A stretch of 64,000 nt of DNA from Fistulifera solaris. Its lineage: Eukaryota > Bacillariophyta > Bacillariophyceae > Naviculales > Stauroneidaceae. Under the pieces are notes generated by a model. The model saw only the letters and a program-made list of their open reading frames with translations. It was not told where the DNA came from and did no database searches. The stretch spans positions 186,001-250,000 of the forward strand of contig AP026138.1 of assembly GCA_030295235.1 (NCBI GenBank), written 5' to 3'. A program made the position numbers and the translations under genes. Position 1 is the stretch's first letter. The number at the start of each line of letters is the position of its first letter. Positions 21,704 to 31,972 of this stretch are shown here, piece by piece.

Positions 21704-23980
21704 TTAAGCCAAGTAGTTGTAGCGATTTCGGTCCTTAGCATCTCTTTCCATATATTCTCGTTCAATCAACGACTCTATTCGACTCTTAACATCAGCGGCT
21801 TGGGCAGGAAACTTTACTTGTTCCATAACTTGAGGGATCAGCTGCTGATGCAGCACGGTCTTCCGCGCCTTGAGAATACGAACCAGGACGGCGTCAATTA
21901 AGTAAAGCCGATCACGAGAGACTGTTTCAACAGTTTTGTCGCGCTCTTCCTTAGTCTCTTTCATCATAATATTTTGGATGCGAATTCGACGCTGGTTCGA
22001 AACGAAGGCTGTTTGGATAAGAAATTCATCTTCGTCTTGAACTGTCATGCGCGGCTTCTTTTTTCCGTCGGGGTCCAGTTTTCGTAAGATGCGCGTGCCC
22101 TCCTTTCCCAAGGCGAGAGATTGTAAGATACGCTCCATTTCATCGCGATCTTCTAATCCGATTGCTTGCATAAGACCCGGCAGTGTCCACTTCGTTTCGG
22201 CGTCCGTAAATTGGATCAAAACAAGCGCTTGAAGCAAGCTGACATTCAGCTCATAGGGTTTCGAAAATCCGTTCGTTTTGACAAGACAGTTGCCTAGCGC
22301 GTATTGCCATGCGACGCGGCGGCCGTGGCATTTCTTTTTATAGAAGGCATCAAACGAATTTTGGCGCTCGAGTAGACTGGAGGGAAGCTGTAAATTCTGG
22401 TACTGGGGATACACAGGCCAGTACCCTGTAGTAAGAATCTGAACTTCCATTTCCACCCTGTTATCTTGCGAAGCATTTTGTTCCGCTGCCTGCTTGTAGA
22501 CCAACATATGCTCTCTGCTCAAATCAATATCTTGGAACATTCCTTCCATTTTGGAGGTATAGCCGGCGCCACATTCCGCCTTCAAAAATGAGCAAACTTG
22601 CTTCTCAATGTCCATGCTGACAACTTTGTTCCACAGCAATCGCTTTGCCAGATCACGCTTGTAAAAGGCTTCAAAGATGTCTTTGGCTTGCAGCGGAACG
22701 AATATTCCTGTGACGACGCTACTCAACCAATCGGCTGGCTGCACATCCAACTTCTTTGCGGACTTGAGGATTTGATCGAGATGTTTTGCCAATGGTTCGG
22801 CAAGAGACTCCTCACTATTAACAACTTCCTCCCAGACGCTCTTTAGTGAGATCACCTCTCCGGCTCCGGGTAATCTCGCAATCGTTTGCTTGACCATACT
22901 TTGCAGTGCCAACAGATCCGCAACAGATTGACTTCGTCGTAAACCTTCTTGTTTCACAAACGATGCTATCACTTGAGCCACCTTGGCGTGTCCTGAGGGT
23001 AATCGTCCACACAATAACCAGAGTTGTGTCAGTGGCACCGAGGTTGCTGATGTTACAAGTTCTTGCTGCAGGAAAGGTTGCCAGAAACGCTCTTGAGCCA
23101 GCAGTCCGTCTAAAATCAATGGCTGCGTGATGCAGGTATCCAGGACGTGACCAAGCCATTGCACGGGCAACCAAGGCCAAATGGGGATGACACTGAATTG
23201 TTGATGTGTCCAAGTAATGAACTGCGCGGCTGCTCCTTGACTATTGGAGGAGAAGGACTCCCAAACTTCCTTACTGGTCCGTTCCCAGTACTCGTGCAGA
23301 TCTGCTTCAATGGGAAGACTCGACAAAACTTGTAGATCTTGCCACATGTACCAGATGCTTTGTAGTACCGGTGTGCTGGTGGCGATCTTCCAATCTTGAT
23401 AAATCCAAACCTGAAACCATTCTTGATAGATAGTTTTCAAGTAAAACTGAAGCTGTTCCGCAAAGGCTGCAAGACCCGCCGTCCAAAGCGTTTGTGCGTG
23501 CGCCGAGACAGGGACGGCCGTTGTCCCGTTCCATCCGTGCGTTCGATCCAGAGGAAGTAACACGTGCTGACAGCACAACAAATATTCCGTATAAATCCGG
23601 TAAAGTTCCGGAATAATTTGCAGAAGAGGTCCCTGTCCTAGACCAGTGTGCGGTAACACAATGCGGACTGCTTGCTTCATGGATTGAATCCAGTCTTCGT
23701 AAAGACGGGGACCGTACTGGTGTCGCACCAAAGTCACCACCGACGTGTACGCATTTTGCAAGCTCAAGTCGGTCTGTTTTTCGGTTTTCTCTCCTCTATA
23801 TTCCGCCAGTTGTCGATTTAATATCTCTAGCGTCCCATCCAGTAATTCTTTCACGGTTTGTTCGTAATAATTGGCGGGCAAGGAAGGAGGCTTGGAGAAC
23901 GGACGAATGACTATCTTGCTCGTTTTTGCCTTGTTGCGGCTCGTTGCTGCGGCGTGCTGATGCATCAAATTGCGCGACAT
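21704..23980 (-). CDS. CUL4: Cullin-4-type scaffold of a CRL ubiquitin ligase
   Basis: This is the scaffold that links a RING E2-recruiting subunit to DDB1-type adaptors. The single exon encodes 758 aa from ATG 23980. The N-terminus KIVIRPFSKPPSLPANYYEQ resembles the CUL4 start (K-L-V-I-x-x-F ... P-x-L-P-x-N-Y). The cullin homology region includes FEAFYKRDLAKRLLWNKVVS and AECGAGYTSKMEGMFQDIDL. The winged-helix C-terminus has LYLIDAVLVRILKARKTV, with the neddylation lysine at about residue 704. The protein ends YNYLA. No frame break is present. The start codon is only 147 bp from the edge of the inserted MULE, so its promoter may be altered in this allele. Confidence 0.93.
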   Translation of the reverse strand: MSRNLMHQHAAATSRNKAKTSKIVIRPFSKPPSLPANYYEQTVKELLDGTLEILNRQLAEYRGEKTEKQTDLSLQNAYTSVVTLVRHQYGPRLYEDWIQSMKQAVRIVLPHTGLGQGPLLQIIPELYRIYTEYLLCCQHVLLPLDRTHGWNGTTAVPVSAHAQTLWTAGLAAFAEQLQFYLKTIYQEWFQVWIYQDWKIATSTPVLQSIWYMWQDLQVLSSLPIEADLHEYWERTSKEVWESFSSNSQGAAAQFITWTHQQFSVIPIWPWLPVQWLGHVLDTCITQPLILDGLLAQERFWQPFLQQELVTSATSVPLTQLWLLCGRLPSGHAKVAQVIASFVKQEGLRRSQSVADLLALQSMVKQTIARLPGAGEVISLKSVWEEVVNSEESLAEPLAKHLDQILKSAKKLDVQPADWLSSVVTGIFVPLQAKDIFEAFYKRDLAKRLLWNKVVSMDIEKQVCSFLKAECGAGYTSKMEGMFQDIDLSREHMLVYKQAAEQNASQDNRVEMEVQILTTGYWPVYPQYQNLQLPSSLLERQNSFDAFYKKKCHGRRVAWQYALGNCLVKTNGFSKPYELNVSLLQALVLIQFTDAETKWTLPGLMQAIGLEDRDEMERILQSLALGKEGTRILRKLDPDGKKKPRMTVQDEDEFLIQTAFVSNQRRIRIQNIMMKETKEERDKTVETVSRDRLYLIDAVLVRILKARKTVLHQQLIPQVMEQVKFPAQAADVKSRIESLIEREYMERDAKDRNRYNYLA

Positions 23981-24127
23981 GCTAGCGGTAAATTAAAACA
24001 GTAATGCAACGCTAGACGAGGGTTGAAACGGCGGTCAAAGCTAAGAATGATAACAAAGACATTGACCGGTTGCGTTGTACGGAGTAACAAGCTTGTCACG
24101 CGGTGTCGAAAACAAGAAAGGGGAGGA

Positions 24128-24257
24128 GGGAGACTTCCGTTAGGTCTCCAACCAGGGTGAACCTCTTCCGATAGCTCTCCCGTTAGGAGAGACGTTAACT
24201 GACTACATTCAACTTTACAGTAGAGTACGCGCCATTGGATGTGGTACTAATTACTTA
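24128..24257 (+). repeat. MULE left terminal inverted repeat (130 bp)
   Basis: It matches the right repeat exactly in reverse complement. It contains an internal short palindrome (CTCTCCCGTTAGGAGAG) that may be part of a transposase binding site. The 9-bp duplication AGGGGAGGA lies just outside, at 24119-24127. Confidence 0.97.
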
Positions 24258-24473
24258 AAGGCCTTCCATCCATCATTAGTTCTACTTAGGTCACGCACAA
24301 TAACCGCACAATCGTTCGCGTTGTGCGTTTGTTCCGTTCCGACTGCCGACAAGATGATCAGAACGCTGCATTCCTTATTGTCATAGTTGCCCTTCCGTTC
24401 CTACTGTTGCTCTTTTACAACATTAACATGTCGATCATTGAAGCGAAGGGCGGCGATCATTAAATCCGCGATT

Positions 24474-26915
24474 ATGCAAAAATATGGGGCACTTCCTCCA
24501 ACCGGTCCGTATGATTTTGAAAAGTTTCTCTATGACAAACCGATCCCTGAGGATGATCACGAGGAGCTTCTCCGCAGCATCGCTTTTGTGTACGATCGAA
24601 AGCTCTTACGAGATGTCAGCAAGCACGGAGAAAGCCCTTGCTACGTGTGCACTTGCTGCAAAACGTTCTCACTTAAGTTCAAGGAAGAAAACGGCGAACT
24701 TCGATTGCTACACGACCATCCTAGTACTAACTTCAGGCACAGTTTGTTTTGCACTCCAACAAAACGACCTCCCAAAGGACTGCCGCAGAAAATCAATGAT
24801 AGTGCAGAACATTCCTGCTGTTCAAGACTTCTTCAAAACATGCTTCCAGGCACCAAACTTCGACAGTCATGCTACTCGCAAGAATCTCAACGCCGTCCTC
24901 AGGAAAGAGGGTTTCGACATCGAAGTTGGCCCGACAATGCATTCAAATCTCAAGAAACACTTCCGTGAGGTCTACCGAAAGGATTTGTTGATGTACAATG
25001 AGCTGTTGGCCCAGTATCTTCGGAAATATGTCGAGCTAAATCCAAATGCCTCCGTCAATTTAGAAACTGACCAGAACTCATGCTTTTTTCGGTCAACTGT
25101 GTTCATTGAGAATGCCGCGCACTTCTTTAGAAATGCCTGCATTCCTGCAATCTTTTAGACGGAACACACATCCGTATACCCGAACACGATGGAATTGGAG
25201 TCCCGATCATAGGGGTCGATGGAAATGGAAGTAACATTCCACTTGGTTTTGGGTTGATTCCCTCGGAAAACAAGCAAGGGATGATATATATCCTTCTCAT
25301 GATGTATCAAGCTGGGTTCAATTTCGAAGAGTTTCCAGTATTCACTGACCGAGGACACATTCTCGCCGCTGTCCGGCGTTGGCAGAACATTATGGACTGG
25401 TTGTTTCCGTGAAGTATTGCTTGATTCATATTCTTGAAACATTTACCATCTATTCAATATCAATCAACGATCGCTGAGAGGGCAGAGCGGTCGCTTGGTT
25501 TATCATAGCGAGATGCAAAGCGCTCCAGATGTTAACGCCTTCTTGGATGCTGCGAAGAAGCTTGTCAAAGCGCTTCCACAAATTGAAGAAAACGAAACTC
25601 TTAGTACCGGTGCGAATTGTTATCTATGTTCTTGGGACAATTCATCCTACTCATTGGACTGTGTTTGGAAATACACCGAGTCAACATGAATCTATGTGGG
25701 AGCCCCTATATTTTACCTATCTAGCTGAAGTGAATGGCTTCACAGAGATAAGTGGAGACGTCGGCGAATGGAGGTGGTTGCTCAACGATCACGTGCCAGT
25801 TGGAAACAAGTTCCCTTTATATGGTTTCTGTTCAACAAATCATGTCGAATCGGCCCAGCAGTGGCTTCTACATCATGAAGTGAGGACTAATACCCCTCCA
25901 CTAGCCATTTCTAACTTTTTGATGGCGGCTGCCGAATCTCTTCGACAATTTCGAGATGAAATAACAACCAAATCTGCTAGGTTCCTCACCATATACTTTC
26001 GAAGCTTGCAAGATACAGGCAATGAAGATCTAGATTTTGTAATAGAGGATGCTGAAGGATGCCCGATGGCAGTTTGAAATTCAAATTATGCGGCTGAAAA
26101 GCACAAGAAGACGGAGTATGTTACTTATGAACCCACGAGCACTCCGTCCCTGTACTGCTCCTGCAGTAGAACAGCGATGCGGGAAATCTACTGCGGCCAC
26201 ATCAACCTTGTTTCACGTACAAGATCCTCAACTTGGCCCTCAATCCCACCCTCTGTGTTTTCGCAATTCTCACGAAGAGTTTGGAAAAGTTCCGACAAGT
26301 GGTGATCGTCGGCTTCCTTACAGAGTTTCTTAACAACTATCCGGCGACTTGGCGTCCCGGGATTTGGGGATATCAAGCTTGCTTATCAATCAGAAAACAT
26401 TTATCCATCACCAACTTACACTGACAAGCTTAACTCGGGGAACAGAATAATCAGTAATGGTGAACCCGGGACCACGTAAGTCAAAGAAAAAGAAGCAATC
26501 GGCGCTGGAATCAGCACGAATGACAAAGGAGTATGAGCCAAGTTCAAAGAACAAGCTCAGTCGAAATAACGATGCAATAGCAGAAGCGATTGCCGCCGAT
26601 GGTCTGTTTGATTTTGGGACCAAACCAAAGGCGGAACACATGCAACAGCTAGAATCAACTCTTGGACGTAAGCGTAGAGGCGGCAAGCCCTTACCTCGGC
26701 ACTGCTTTCACTGCAGATCACCGAATCACACAATTCGACAGTGTCTGGACTACCTCAAAGATGATCGAAGGTACATGGATCCTGCATTACTTGAAACTGG
26801 CGCAATTCTGGTCAACCATTTCCCAACATGCGTCATTGACATGGATGCAGGAATTACTTCTGAAGATTTGGACAACGATGATACCTCCGGGAGGACATGG
26901 CCTTCACAATATTGA
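24474..26915 (+). CDS. MULE transposase (frame-broken) with SWIM finger and CCHC knuckle
   Basis: ATG 24474 begins MQKYGALPPTGPYDFEKFLY. An N-terminal Cys/His cluster follows (CYVCTCCKTF ... HDHPSTNFRHSLFC). Catalytic-like motifs are DGTHIRIPEHDG (from 25158), FTDRGHILAAVRR (near 25355) and NHVESAQQWLLHHE (near 25840), giving a D-D-E set. A SWIM zinc finger CSCSRTAMREIYCGH lies at 26156-26200, typical of MuDR-type transposases. A basic segment (RKSKKKKQS) and a CCHC knuckle (CFHCRSPNHTIRQC, near 26702) follow. The frame changes several times (near 24780, 25156 in a TTTT, 25410, 25600, 26080 and 26460). I treat this as one transposase gene, broken either by real mutations or by base-calling errors. 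Confidence 0.85.
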
Positions 26916-28486
26916 CAAGATTGGCTTAGTAGAAGACTCTGATGCAGCCAATGCCATTGTCCAGTCACGGATTTTAAAGCTTACTGGAGAAGACGCTGCA
27001 GAAATTCACGCTGAAGACGACAACGAAAATAACTATCTTCTGGATATGGACCTTGCTCCGTCAGGTAGTAACCGAGATATTGTAGTAATTATTCGTGACA
27101 AGGATTACACGGAAAGAAGAAGTCACGAACAAGAATTGACCATGGTTGATGATGTCGAGGTAGGCATCCATGACGATTCCCGTCTGAACAGTGCACACTC
27201 GGGTCATCTGTCGACAATTCTAGAGGATGAAGATGTGGAACCAAGCACCGCACATAATGCTTTTGCCTCAAGTCCCGCAACAACAGAATATTCAGTAAAT
27301 GAAATGCCAACAACTAGAACAAAGAGGAGATCCAAACAAGTAAACGAATTTAAAAGCATGAAGGCAAGTCCATCTACCGCCAAAGTCATCGATATTGAAG
27401 ACAGCGACCGCATCCAGACCGAATTTGAAACCACCGCCGACCACAACAGCTTGTGCTTCCAGTCCAGCAACAACAGATTTTTCATTAGTCAAAATGGCAA
27501 CGAGAAAGAGGAAACGGCCGAAACAGCCACCAAATCAAAAAGCTGAAGGAACAAGTCCCGCCACAACTGATTCGTCAATCTTTGAGAGGCCGACCATGAA
27601 GAGTCAAAATCTGAAGCCACCACCTGATATCAGAGCTCATGCCTTGACTATCGAGTCTTCAATGAATGAGAATACAACACAAAAAAGGAAAAGATCGAAA
27701 CTGACAGCAAATTCCAGAGCCAAAGGCCCGACTCATGCCCGTAAAAAGAAGTTGAAACCGCCACCGATTGCAGAAGCAAAAGCAGGAAGTCCCGCCACAG
27801 CAGTTTCTTCCATAGTTGAGATGCCAACTATGAAGAGGGGTAATCTGAGAGCACTGCCAAGATCTCATTCGAAACAGTCCAACAACCGAAGTATCACGAT
27901 TCCTGAAGATATGATTATAAAGATACCGAAGACAGAACCCACTAATGCAAGTCCCGCCACGTCTGCTAGTGACGATTCATCACATGTATTTAAAAGGCGA
28001 TTAGACATCCAAAAGAAGAATGCAAGTCCCGCCAAATCCGGTAATCTCAGTGACGATTCGTCGCATTTCCTGAAAATGCCGCTAGATCTGCGAAGAAAGA
28101 ACTTGGCACAAAATGAAGCTCTCAAGTTCATTTTCAGTGGGTATTCCGAAAACCAGAAGAACTTCGTGAGAGCTATAACAAGTCCCGCTACTGCCACTAG
28201 TGGGACCTCATCACAATTCTTGAGAACACCCTTCGACCTGAGACGTAAGATTGTAGATCCCAGAAATGAAAATCAATTTTCATTACGTCGACAACAAGTA
28301 AGGCAAATTGGAGTAGCCCCTTTGCAACCCCCAGTCATTACTGATGAACCATCAAAGATCGTATCCTATTTTTACGACACAGCTTATCCATTTGTGGGAA
28401 CCATTGAGCAATTAAATTGTTTGGTTCAAGAACACGAGTTTGATATTCCAGAATCATTTCACGGAAAGCGGAAACAAATGATTTAA
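26916..28486 (+). CDS. MULE internal region with tandem 'SPAT' modules
   Basis: An acidic segment (EDSDAANAIVQS, EIHAEDDNENNYLLDMD) leads into a Lys/Pro/Ser-rich region with repeated modules. Each has S-P-A-T/K-(T/S) followed by S-S, then a short motif of the type (E)xPTMK and RNLKPPP. I count at least six copies between 27270 and 28215. At the DNA level they share the word AAGTCCCGC. Stretches like RKRKRPKQPP could be nuclear localisation signals. The frame shifts near 26890 and 27410. No known domain is visible. It may be a linker between transposase and Ulp1 domain in one long protein, or a separate ORF. Confidence 0.55.
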
Positions 28487-28819
28487 CGATGAAAAGAAGG
28501 GCTTCAACCCAGCAAGGGCGCAAACCAGCGAGGACTTGTGAGTGAGAACAATATTGCAATCCACGTGCGCGGAATACTCTTGCAGAGACAGCAAAAGGAA
28601 AGAAGTGGAATAGAATCATTTATCACTGTAGGGACAAGAAAGAATGGAAACGATCTGATTTACAACAAAGAAGATGCCAGGGGATCTCTTCGGTCACTCC
28701 TTTTTGCAATCCAGTGCAAAGGGCGTTGATAAAGGTCGCGGAGTCGTCCACGACCTGAAGAGGGAAAGAAGCATCATATCAAGGTGCTAAGTGGTGCCAC
28801 GGCATCCATAACCAGTGAA

Positions 28820-29491
28820 TGCCTTGAAATTATGAACTCGCAATGTTATTTCAATGACGGCGATTGTGAACAGTTTCCTTGAAAGCATAACAAGCAAGAC
28901 CGTAACGGATGAGGGAGTTATTGCACACCCGTCGTATGTCATGAGTAATCTGTGGGATTCCGCCAACCAAAATATTAAGAGAGAGGGTAGACTGCAGCTT
29001 AGTTCAGCGTTTGTGGCATTGAATTCTATGACAAAATCGAACAATTTGGGCATTCATTTATTCCCTATGTGCAAGGAGAGGCACTGGTGGTTGATGGTGG
29101 TTGATGCCGATAATCGAGTTATTTATTCGCTCGACTCCCTCGAAGATCCGGACGATCACTACTCTAATGCTGTCTGGCTTTCAGGTTTATTTAAATTGCG
29201 TGCGGTGAGGCAGCAATTAGAATCTTAGCGTCAACAAGCGAGCAGCAGGAATCAACATTACCCGATTTAGCTCCGTGGGAATACCAAGAAATGCGTCTTC
29301 CCAATAAACTATTGCAACATGATGGCCATAGTTGCGGACCATATGTATGTTTTTATGCGGCGACAATTCTGAAACATGGTCGACGTGCCCTCAATGAGAG
29401 GACATGGTTCCTTGACTCTATTTCGGAGATTGGAGTCGGAGATGATCTCCGACCTTTTGTATTTGATGTTATGTTTCAATTGGCTGAATGA
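28820..29491 (+). CDS. Ulp1/C48-type cysteine protease encoded in the MULE
   Basis: The motifs fit the SUMO-protease-like C48 fold: an FND..AIVNSFLES start (near 28848), RHWWLMVVDADN with the catalytic His at 29082-29084, YSLDSLEDP with the Asp at 29133-29135, and LLQHDGHSCGPYVC with the oxyanion Gln at 29315-29317 and the Cys at 29333-29335. The frame shifts near 28856 and between about 29186 and 29260. Ulp1-like genes captured by MULEs are known from plants. Whether this one cleaves SUMO, NEDD8-like or other substrates cannot be told. The stretch 28487-28819 upstream is probably coding but too broken to read with confidence. Confidence 0.8.
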
Positions 29492-29589
29492 CACGTATAG
29501 AGTAATGTGTGATATTAATCAACCAAGTCTAGTTTGAAACTGAAATTGTGTAGATTGGGTTTTGATTATTTACACGAAGTAGTTTTCGA

Positions 29590-29760
29590 CGAAAGCCTTG
29601 ATCGGTGGAAGGTCACGTAGGCTGGGTTTTTCTTTATTGGAAGGTCGCGCTCGCTGCATCAGGGTCACGTAGGCTGGTTTTTCTTTATTGACAATTGAGA
29701 GCGGTCGCGCTCGCTGACTTTTCTTTATCAAGAGCGGTCGCGCTCGCTGACTATTGTTTA
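29590..29760. repeat. Subterminal short tandem repeats of the MULE
   Basis: Two motifs alternate: GGTCACGTAGGCTGG-TTTTTCTTTATTG (two copies) and GGTCGCGCTCGCTG (three copies, two extended to GAGCGGTCGCGCTCGCTGACT). They sit about 100 to 260 bp inside the right terminal repeat. Clustered subterminal repeats in other transposons serve as transposase binding sites; that role is only an inference here. Confidence 0.7.
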
Positions 29761-29856
29761 TTGAGGATTTGGTTATCTTAGAGGGGTGATTCATGAATCA
29801 TCCGGGACTGTCATTCATAAGGCTTTGTTACTTTATCGAGCAACCTAAGTAGATTC

Positions 29857-29986
29857 TAAGTAATTAGTACCACATCCAATGGCGCGTACTCTACTGTAAA
29901 GTTGAATGTAGTCAGTTAACGTCTCTCCTAACGGGAGAGCTATCGGAAGAGGTTCACCCTGGTTGGAGACCTAACGGAAGTCTCCC
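29857..29986 (-). repeat. MULE right terminal inverted repeat (130 bp)
   Basis: It is the exact reverse complement of the left repeat. The right copy of the 9-bp target duplication, AGGGGAGGA, follows at 29987-29995. Confidence 0.97.
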
Positions 29987-29995
29987 AGGGGAGGA

Positions 29996-30386
29996 GCGCG
30001 ATGTTCTACATGTTGAGTGTATAGTCAAAACGTCCTCACTCATCACAAAGGCGAGGCGCGCAAGGCGCAAGGAGCAAGGAGGCGCGACAAGACTCGATCT
30101 CTCTACTGAGTCTATGTTCACCGGGACTCAGGTTCGCCTATCGCGTTTTGGCTAATGGCATGTCTGAGAAAGGTAGGGCGAACCTTGTTTGCGCAAGAGA
30201 CTAAAATATCTCTGGAAGATATTATTTAAGATTTGTCTCTCTCTGCAAGTAGAAAAAGGTTACCCGACTGCAGTGGGTTTAAGATGTGCCTCCTATCGAA
30301 TGTGTCAGGGTTTACAATTTCGCCGAACACATAAGACAAGTCACAAAAAATAAGGCAGATAACTTGCTCTAGATGATAAAACCATT
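29996..30386. other. Intergenic region right of the MULE
   Basis: This is the host sequence that adjoined the CUL4 upstream region before insertion. It includes a GC-rich stretch near 30045-30085 (GAGGCGCGCAAGGCGCAAGG) and no supported gene. Confidence 0.4.
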
Positions 30387-31093
30387 TTAAGCTCCGCGCT
30401 TCTCGTCATCTAATGCAGCGACTTCTCGAAATTGATCTTCCAAATCGGCATATTTCTCCAGCAAACTTTCAATGGCCTCGTCGCTGACATTGGGCATGAT
30501 CAATTTATCTACCACAGTCTCATCCATTTCACACAGATCAACAAATAGGTGACGCGGATTGATTACTGTTCGTCCCTGAACCGCCATGCCGCGAATGAGG
30601 ACTTGCGCTAAGATGCGATCTTGTCCTGGGGTAGGATACCGAAAATTTTGCATGATCCAGATGTTGTTGTTATCATCCAAGCCGGCCACGGTCGTTTCAA
30701 TTTGAAAGCGACAGAATATGGGACGAATTTCACGACGGTACCGAACCGCTGAGCCGGCGACCAAGAAAGCGATATTGTTTTTCATCATGGCAGCGAGTAA
30801 GCCGTTGTGAGATGTCATTTCCCATCGCGCTAGTTCGGCATGACTGAGATACGCTGCATTATTCAGATGACCCAAGTAATCGACGTCAAAAGACCAGCTC
30901 GAGCTGTGTAGATGTGGGCATCCGTCAAGCCAACGTTCCGTTCGGGGGGAAGTTTGGCGTTTCACCAGACCTTTACGAGCGAAAACAAAACGCGTGGGGT
31001 GTGTATCAATCCCATGCTGCTCGGTTTGAACTCTCAGAAGCTAATATGATGCGAGGTTGATGGTTTGGCTCGACTTCCTCGGTTTATGGGCAT
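30387..31093 (-). CDS. THEM6-like hot-dog-fold thioesterase
   Basis: The core reads WSFDVDYLGHLNNAAYLSHA, ELARWEMTSHNG, SAVRYRREIRPIFCRFQIET and VAGLDDNNNIWIMQNFRYP, the pattern of 4HBT/THEM6-type acyl-CoA thioesterase-like proteins. Their substrate is often unknown. The main frame has only a GTG at 30965. An upstream ATG at 31093 (MPINRGSRAKPSTSHHISF) joins the frame if one T is added in an AGCTTCTG sequence near 31040. I therefore propose 31093 as the start, with moderate confidence. The C-terminus is acidic and helical (DEAIESLLEKYADLEDQF). The start could instead lie in an unseen upstream exon. Confidence 0.7.
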
Positions 31094-31972
31094 CCGAATA
31101 GATCTCCTTCACGACAAATGTTTTGTTCTGTTCCATTGGTTTCTTCTTTGGCCTCTCGGAGTCGGAGTGACGCTTCGGGACTAAAATGGTTTTTGTGTCT
31201 TGTTTTATCTCCCCTCCGGGTTTGTGACGCCGTTGTTGAAGGTTTAAGGCAAAAAACTGTACTTAGAAAAGTATCAAGTGTACACTTTCTATTCCACAGC
31301 TCAAATTTACTTAAGCATCAAAACCTTATCGCGCACTTTGGTATAAGATATTATGTACGTGAGATAGCCAGTGAACTGTGAGGAACGTTAGACGCGCGTC
31401 CGTCGAGCCCTCTCTTTGTACTTTCAACTATCGCATTGCCGTCCGCGCACCACTTTTTTACAATAATGTATCTGCTTAAACGAAGATGAGTGTAGAGAAT
31501 ATAGTACAAATTCTACCCGCGCCCCTGATTATAGGCAGCTGCTGCCACATCTTGCGCTTTTGCTGCCTCCACTTTGTGAGACGACGACGGCGGAAGCGGA
31601 GGTCACTCTTGTCGATCGTATGGATCCACAAAACTGCTTCATCTGCTTGTGAACGTTGTTGCTTGATCCATCAATTCATTTGTATCGGTATGTCAAGTAA
31701 CTTTTAGAGTTATCCCGTTGTTGTTCAACGGAACCGCAAAGTGAGGGATTCTGGCCGAATTGTGGGTGGAGTTTATCCAGGGTCGCGGCGTCGCGGACTT
31801 GTGTACTTTTCTACGTAGATTTCTACGGGGCAGCGCACCACGATACCTCGATTTTTCGTGTTTCCGCTCACAATCTCACCTTTCGATTTCGATTATTCAT
31901 CTTACTCACGTCAAATATCTCTCCTTTCTCTGTATACAGACTCCTTTTAGATTAAAAGTAGATTAGTGCATC
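31094..31972. promoter_or_regulatory. Divergent intergenic region thioesterase / zinc-domain protein
   Basis: These 879 bp separate two divergent genes. Small frames (for example at 31118 and 31486) have no family features. I found no clear motif; promoters of both genes are expected. Confidence 0.35.

Larger units (their letters stand above)
24128..29986. mobile_element. Complete Mutator-like transposon (MULE) with Ulp1 protease
   Basis: The element is 5,859 bp. Its ends are 130-bp inverted repeats that I read as identical base for base (24128-24257 and 29857-29986). They start GGGAGACTTCCGTTAGG. The flanks are an exact 9-bp target duplication, AGGGGAGGA, at 24119-24127 and 29987-29995. Long inverted repeats and a 9-bp duplication are classic for the Mutator superfamily. 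Coding regions inside show a transposase with DDE-like motifs and a SWIM finger, a CCHC knuckle, a repeat-rich region and a C48 cysteine protease. Perfect ends suggest a recent insertion. Coding frames are broken in several places. Some breaks match the homopolymer pattern seen in host genes, so it is open whether the element is intact. Confidence 0.95.

Noticed and set aside
29590-29760. Regular short repeats considered as a CRISPR array
   Set aside because: Too few copies, variable spacers, inside a eukaryotic transposon with no cas genes.
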